From Galdieria partita (lineage: Eukaryota > Rhodophyta > Bangiophyceae > Galdieriales > Galdieriaceae), in the NCBI GenBank assembly GCA_025991245.1, contig BQMJ01000004.1, positions 124,001-188,000 of the forward strand: a stretch of 64,000 nucleotides of DNA. Direction: 5' to 3'. The position numbers and the translations under genes were made by a program. Below are positions 61,573 through 64,000 of the stretch, in pieces (the first letter of the stretch is position 1; every line of letters begins with the position of its first letter). Below the pieces are notes generated by a model that saw only the letters and a list, made by a program, of their open reading frames with translations, was not told the DNA's origin and searched no databases.

Positions 61573-64000
61573 TCACCTTACTGAGTCATCCAATGAATCA
61601 GTTGTCGAGATGATAGAATCTTCTGGAGTTTTACGTTGTCCTACAAACTTTTCCAAAGAAGCATCATCTTGCTTGCTCCCATTTGACGTCGATTGTTGTT
61701 CTTTTGTGTAATCAATTTCCTTCTCCTGTGCTAGGTTTGTAGCAATATCGTTTTCCTTGTTGTTTTGCTGTAAAGATGAACGGTTCGTTGGAGGCACTGG
61801 AGAGTGACTTGTATCATCTTCCTCGACTGCTGCCATTTCCACTTTATCCAGAAAAGGGGTGGCAGAAACTTCAAGTGAATGAGCCATCACTTTGCTCTCA
61901 TGCAAAGACGAGGAATTGCTATCTTCCGTTTCATTCAATGAAGAAGCCAAAGAACTCGACACTGATTTTTTGGCTTTCGTTTCAGCCGAGGAAGGAAACG
62001 GGCTTCGTGGGTTGAGAGCACTGGTTCCAATAGATAAACCGGCTTCCTTGAAAGTTTTCTTCCTAGCTTCGTCTATCAATGCATTCACTTCTTCTATTGG
62101 AGTGCCGTAAGCTAGTAACACTGCACCACCCAATAATAAACTGGACTCCAACAACTCAGGAACAATGGCAGTAGCACCTGCAAGTTGAAGAGTCTGTTGA
62201 TGTTTAGCATCCCTAGCCCGTACAAAAATTTGCAAATCAGGATATTCTCTTCGTAGAGATTGAACAGCTCGAGATGCTGCTACAGGATCATCCAACGTTA
62301 TAACTACGGCTTTGGCCCTCGAAACACCCGCTGCTTCAAGTACTTCCGGACGACAGGCATCTCCAAAAAATACAGGCAATCCTTTGTTTCTTGCTTCGAT
62401 AACTCTAGAAGGACTCATATCAAATGCTACATATCGTATCAACCTGGCATTCAGCATTTCACAAATAGATTGTCCTACTCTGCCAAACCCTGCAACAATA
62501 ACAAAATCTCGAGCATCCGCAATATCTTCGCTTCTAGCTCCTATCAAGCCACGACGTCTTTCAATTCTAGAAGCTAACTGGGAACCAATGGATGATAAAA
62601 GTGGAGTAGTTGCCATGGAAAGCGCTACTACCAATAACAACAATTGAGAAAGATCTGAAGGAAGCAAACCTGCTCTTTGTGCAGCCCCAAAAGTGACAAA
62701 AGCAAATTCACCACCTTGAGCTACCAACAAACCAGTTCTTATCGCATTTGAGAAAGAAAGACCAAATAATCTGGCTAAAACTGTGATTATACCAGCTTTC
62801 ATTGTCAACAATCCTAAAACCTAATACAATGTGAGCGTTTCTAAAAGTGTTGAATGAAACAAAGTGCATACCAAAGAGGAAACAACTGGTAGATTTGCCA
62901 AGGCTAATTTCAAATCTATACTAAAGCCAACAGTAATAAAGAAAAGACCTAAAAGTAAACCCCGAAAGGGTGCAATATCCGCTTCGATTTGGTGACGATA
63001 TTTTGTTTCAGCCAATAATACACCAGCGAGAAATGCTCCTAAAGTATCAGATAATCCTAAGCCTTCTGTGACCGCAGAAGTCGATAATACAGTAAATAAG
63101 ATAACTCCGACAAAAGCTTCTGGAGACTTGGCTGCAGCAACTGTGCGAAATACTTTTTCTAGAAATAACCTTCCAGTCGCAAATATGACAGCTAATGCTA
63201 TAGAAGCTTTCATGGCTGCAACCATCAAAGCAGAAACCAGCACTTTGGGACCTCCCGACCTCGTTGCGAGAAGAGGAATAACAACTAAAAGAGGCACTAC
63301 AGCAATGTCTTGTAATAACAAAATACCAAATGACGCACGTCCAAATCTTGTTCCGATTTCACCTCTTTCGGATAATAACTGAAGTACAAAAGCGGACGAT
63401 GATAATGCCAAACCTCCACCAATAACGGCACAGGTTTCCAAAGGCAAGCCTGCTATCATCGCGCTAATAGCAAAAGCTGCACCGCAAATCAAAAATTGCG
63501 ATAGACCTAGTTCGAAAACGTCCTTTTGCAACTTGCGTAATCTATCTAAACTCAACTCCAATCCCATTTCAAAAAGAAAGAATACTACTCCCCATTCAGC
63601 AAGTGTTTTACTTGCTACTACGTCACGAACAAGATGAAAGCCATTGGGACCCAAGAACAATCCAGCAATTAAAAACCCTAAAATAGGGGAAGTATTGAGT
63701 TTCCTCATAATCGGAACAACAATAATAGTAGCCAACAGCAACACTAAAACATCGGATACTGTGGAAGGAATATGAATAGAAAGAGCTCTCCAGATAGAGC
63801 CAATACGAAATAGTTCATTGAATAAAGATGATCGACTCTTCAAAGCCACGACATCAGAAGCTTCTCTAGTGGGCTTTGACTTCCTTTCATTTTTTTGTAC
63901 AACCAATGCAACATGACGAAGACTATTCGTAGATTTTCTAACAAGAATTGATTTGTCGAGTTCTACAGCATAAGGACGATCCGACTCTAAGTTCAAAGCT
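61573..64000 (-). CDS. KEA: KEA-type K+/H+ antiporter, plastid-type (partial, 5' end outside window)
   Basis: CPA2 cation/proton antiporter with a C-terminal KTN (RCK) domain, as in plant KEA1-3 and bacterial KefC. The reading frame is open to the window end, so the N-terminus is missing. Transport domain: TSPILGFLIAGLFLGPNGFH, EWGVVFFLFEMGLELSLDRL, FGILLLQDIAVVPLLVVIPL, GAFLAGVLLAETKYRHQIEA and, after intron 62821-62871, GLLVAQGGEFAFVTFGAAQR. The KTN loop is DFVIVAGFGRVGQSICEML. The C-terminal tail (about 150 residues) is Ser/Glu-rich and unlike bacterial KefC. Plastid location is inferred from the family. Confidence 0.9.

Overview
The window looks like nuclear DNA of a unicellular red alga of the Cyanidiophyceae, most like Galdieria. 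The evidence is composition and architecture, not a database match: about 40% GC, very tight gene packing on both strands, short GT-AG introns (mostly 39-60 nt, one of 263 nt), and a mix of standard eukaryotic housekeeping genes with plastid-lineage genes (monodehydroascorbate reductase, DUF1995 protein, plastid-type KEA antiporter, HIT4-like protein, GT28 glycolipid-synthase-like protein). I count 38 protein genes, two of them cut by the window edges. I saw no rRNA, tRNA, CRISPR, transposon or virus-derived element.

Layout. 1-8213: end of mitochondrial EF-G, the large subunit of RNA polymerase III (minus), 3-hydroxyisobutyrate dehydrogenase. 8433-16660: Pet127-like mitochondrial RNA protein, VPS41 (minus), MED18-like Mediator subunit, DCP1 (minus), complex I LYR subunit NDUFB9. 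16738-22805: membrane-anchored PEBP, a small unknown protein, alanine-glyoxylate aminotransferase, a nucleolin-like protein, a small unknown, ITPase. 22806-24070: the largest gap, with clustered perfect inverted repeats. 24071-36965: zinc alcohol dehydrogenase, V-ATPase subunit d, a helical TTI2-like protein, HIT4-like protein, glucokinase with a C-terminal membrane segment, GT10 fucosyltransferase, RPL30, a small FCS-type zinc protein, MnmE. 37071-45699: secreted SNase-like nuclease, GT28 glycosyltransferase, a bromodomain-GATA fusion, BolA, GFAT, GAPDH. 45900-64000: a tight co-directional run of pseudokinase-like, ATC-hydrolase-like and Ctf4/WDHD1 genes, then NPRL2, monodehydroascorbate reductase, a coiled-coil protein, an LPCAT-like acyltransferase, a DUF1995 protein, a gankyrin-like ankyrin protein, OXA1 and a KEA-type K+/H+ antiporter.

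The genes do not form one pathway. Themes recur: mitochondrial gene expression and assembly (EF-G, Pet127, MnmE, OXA1, NDUFB9, BolA), transcription and chromatin (RPC1, MED18, bromodomain-GATA, HIT4-like, Ctf4), mRNA decay (DCP1), endolysosome and TORC1 control (VPS41, V-ATPase d, NPRL2), and sugar metabolism (glucokinase, GAPDH, GFAT, fucosyltransferase).

The most notable observations are the bromodomain-GATA fusion, the apparently tail-anchored glucokinase, VPS41 without its RING, two operon-like gene arrangements, and a cluster of strong hairpins in the only large intergenic gap. Exon boundaries were placed by hand from GT/AG sites and reading-frame continuity. Outer gene limits are coding start to stop, not transcript ends.
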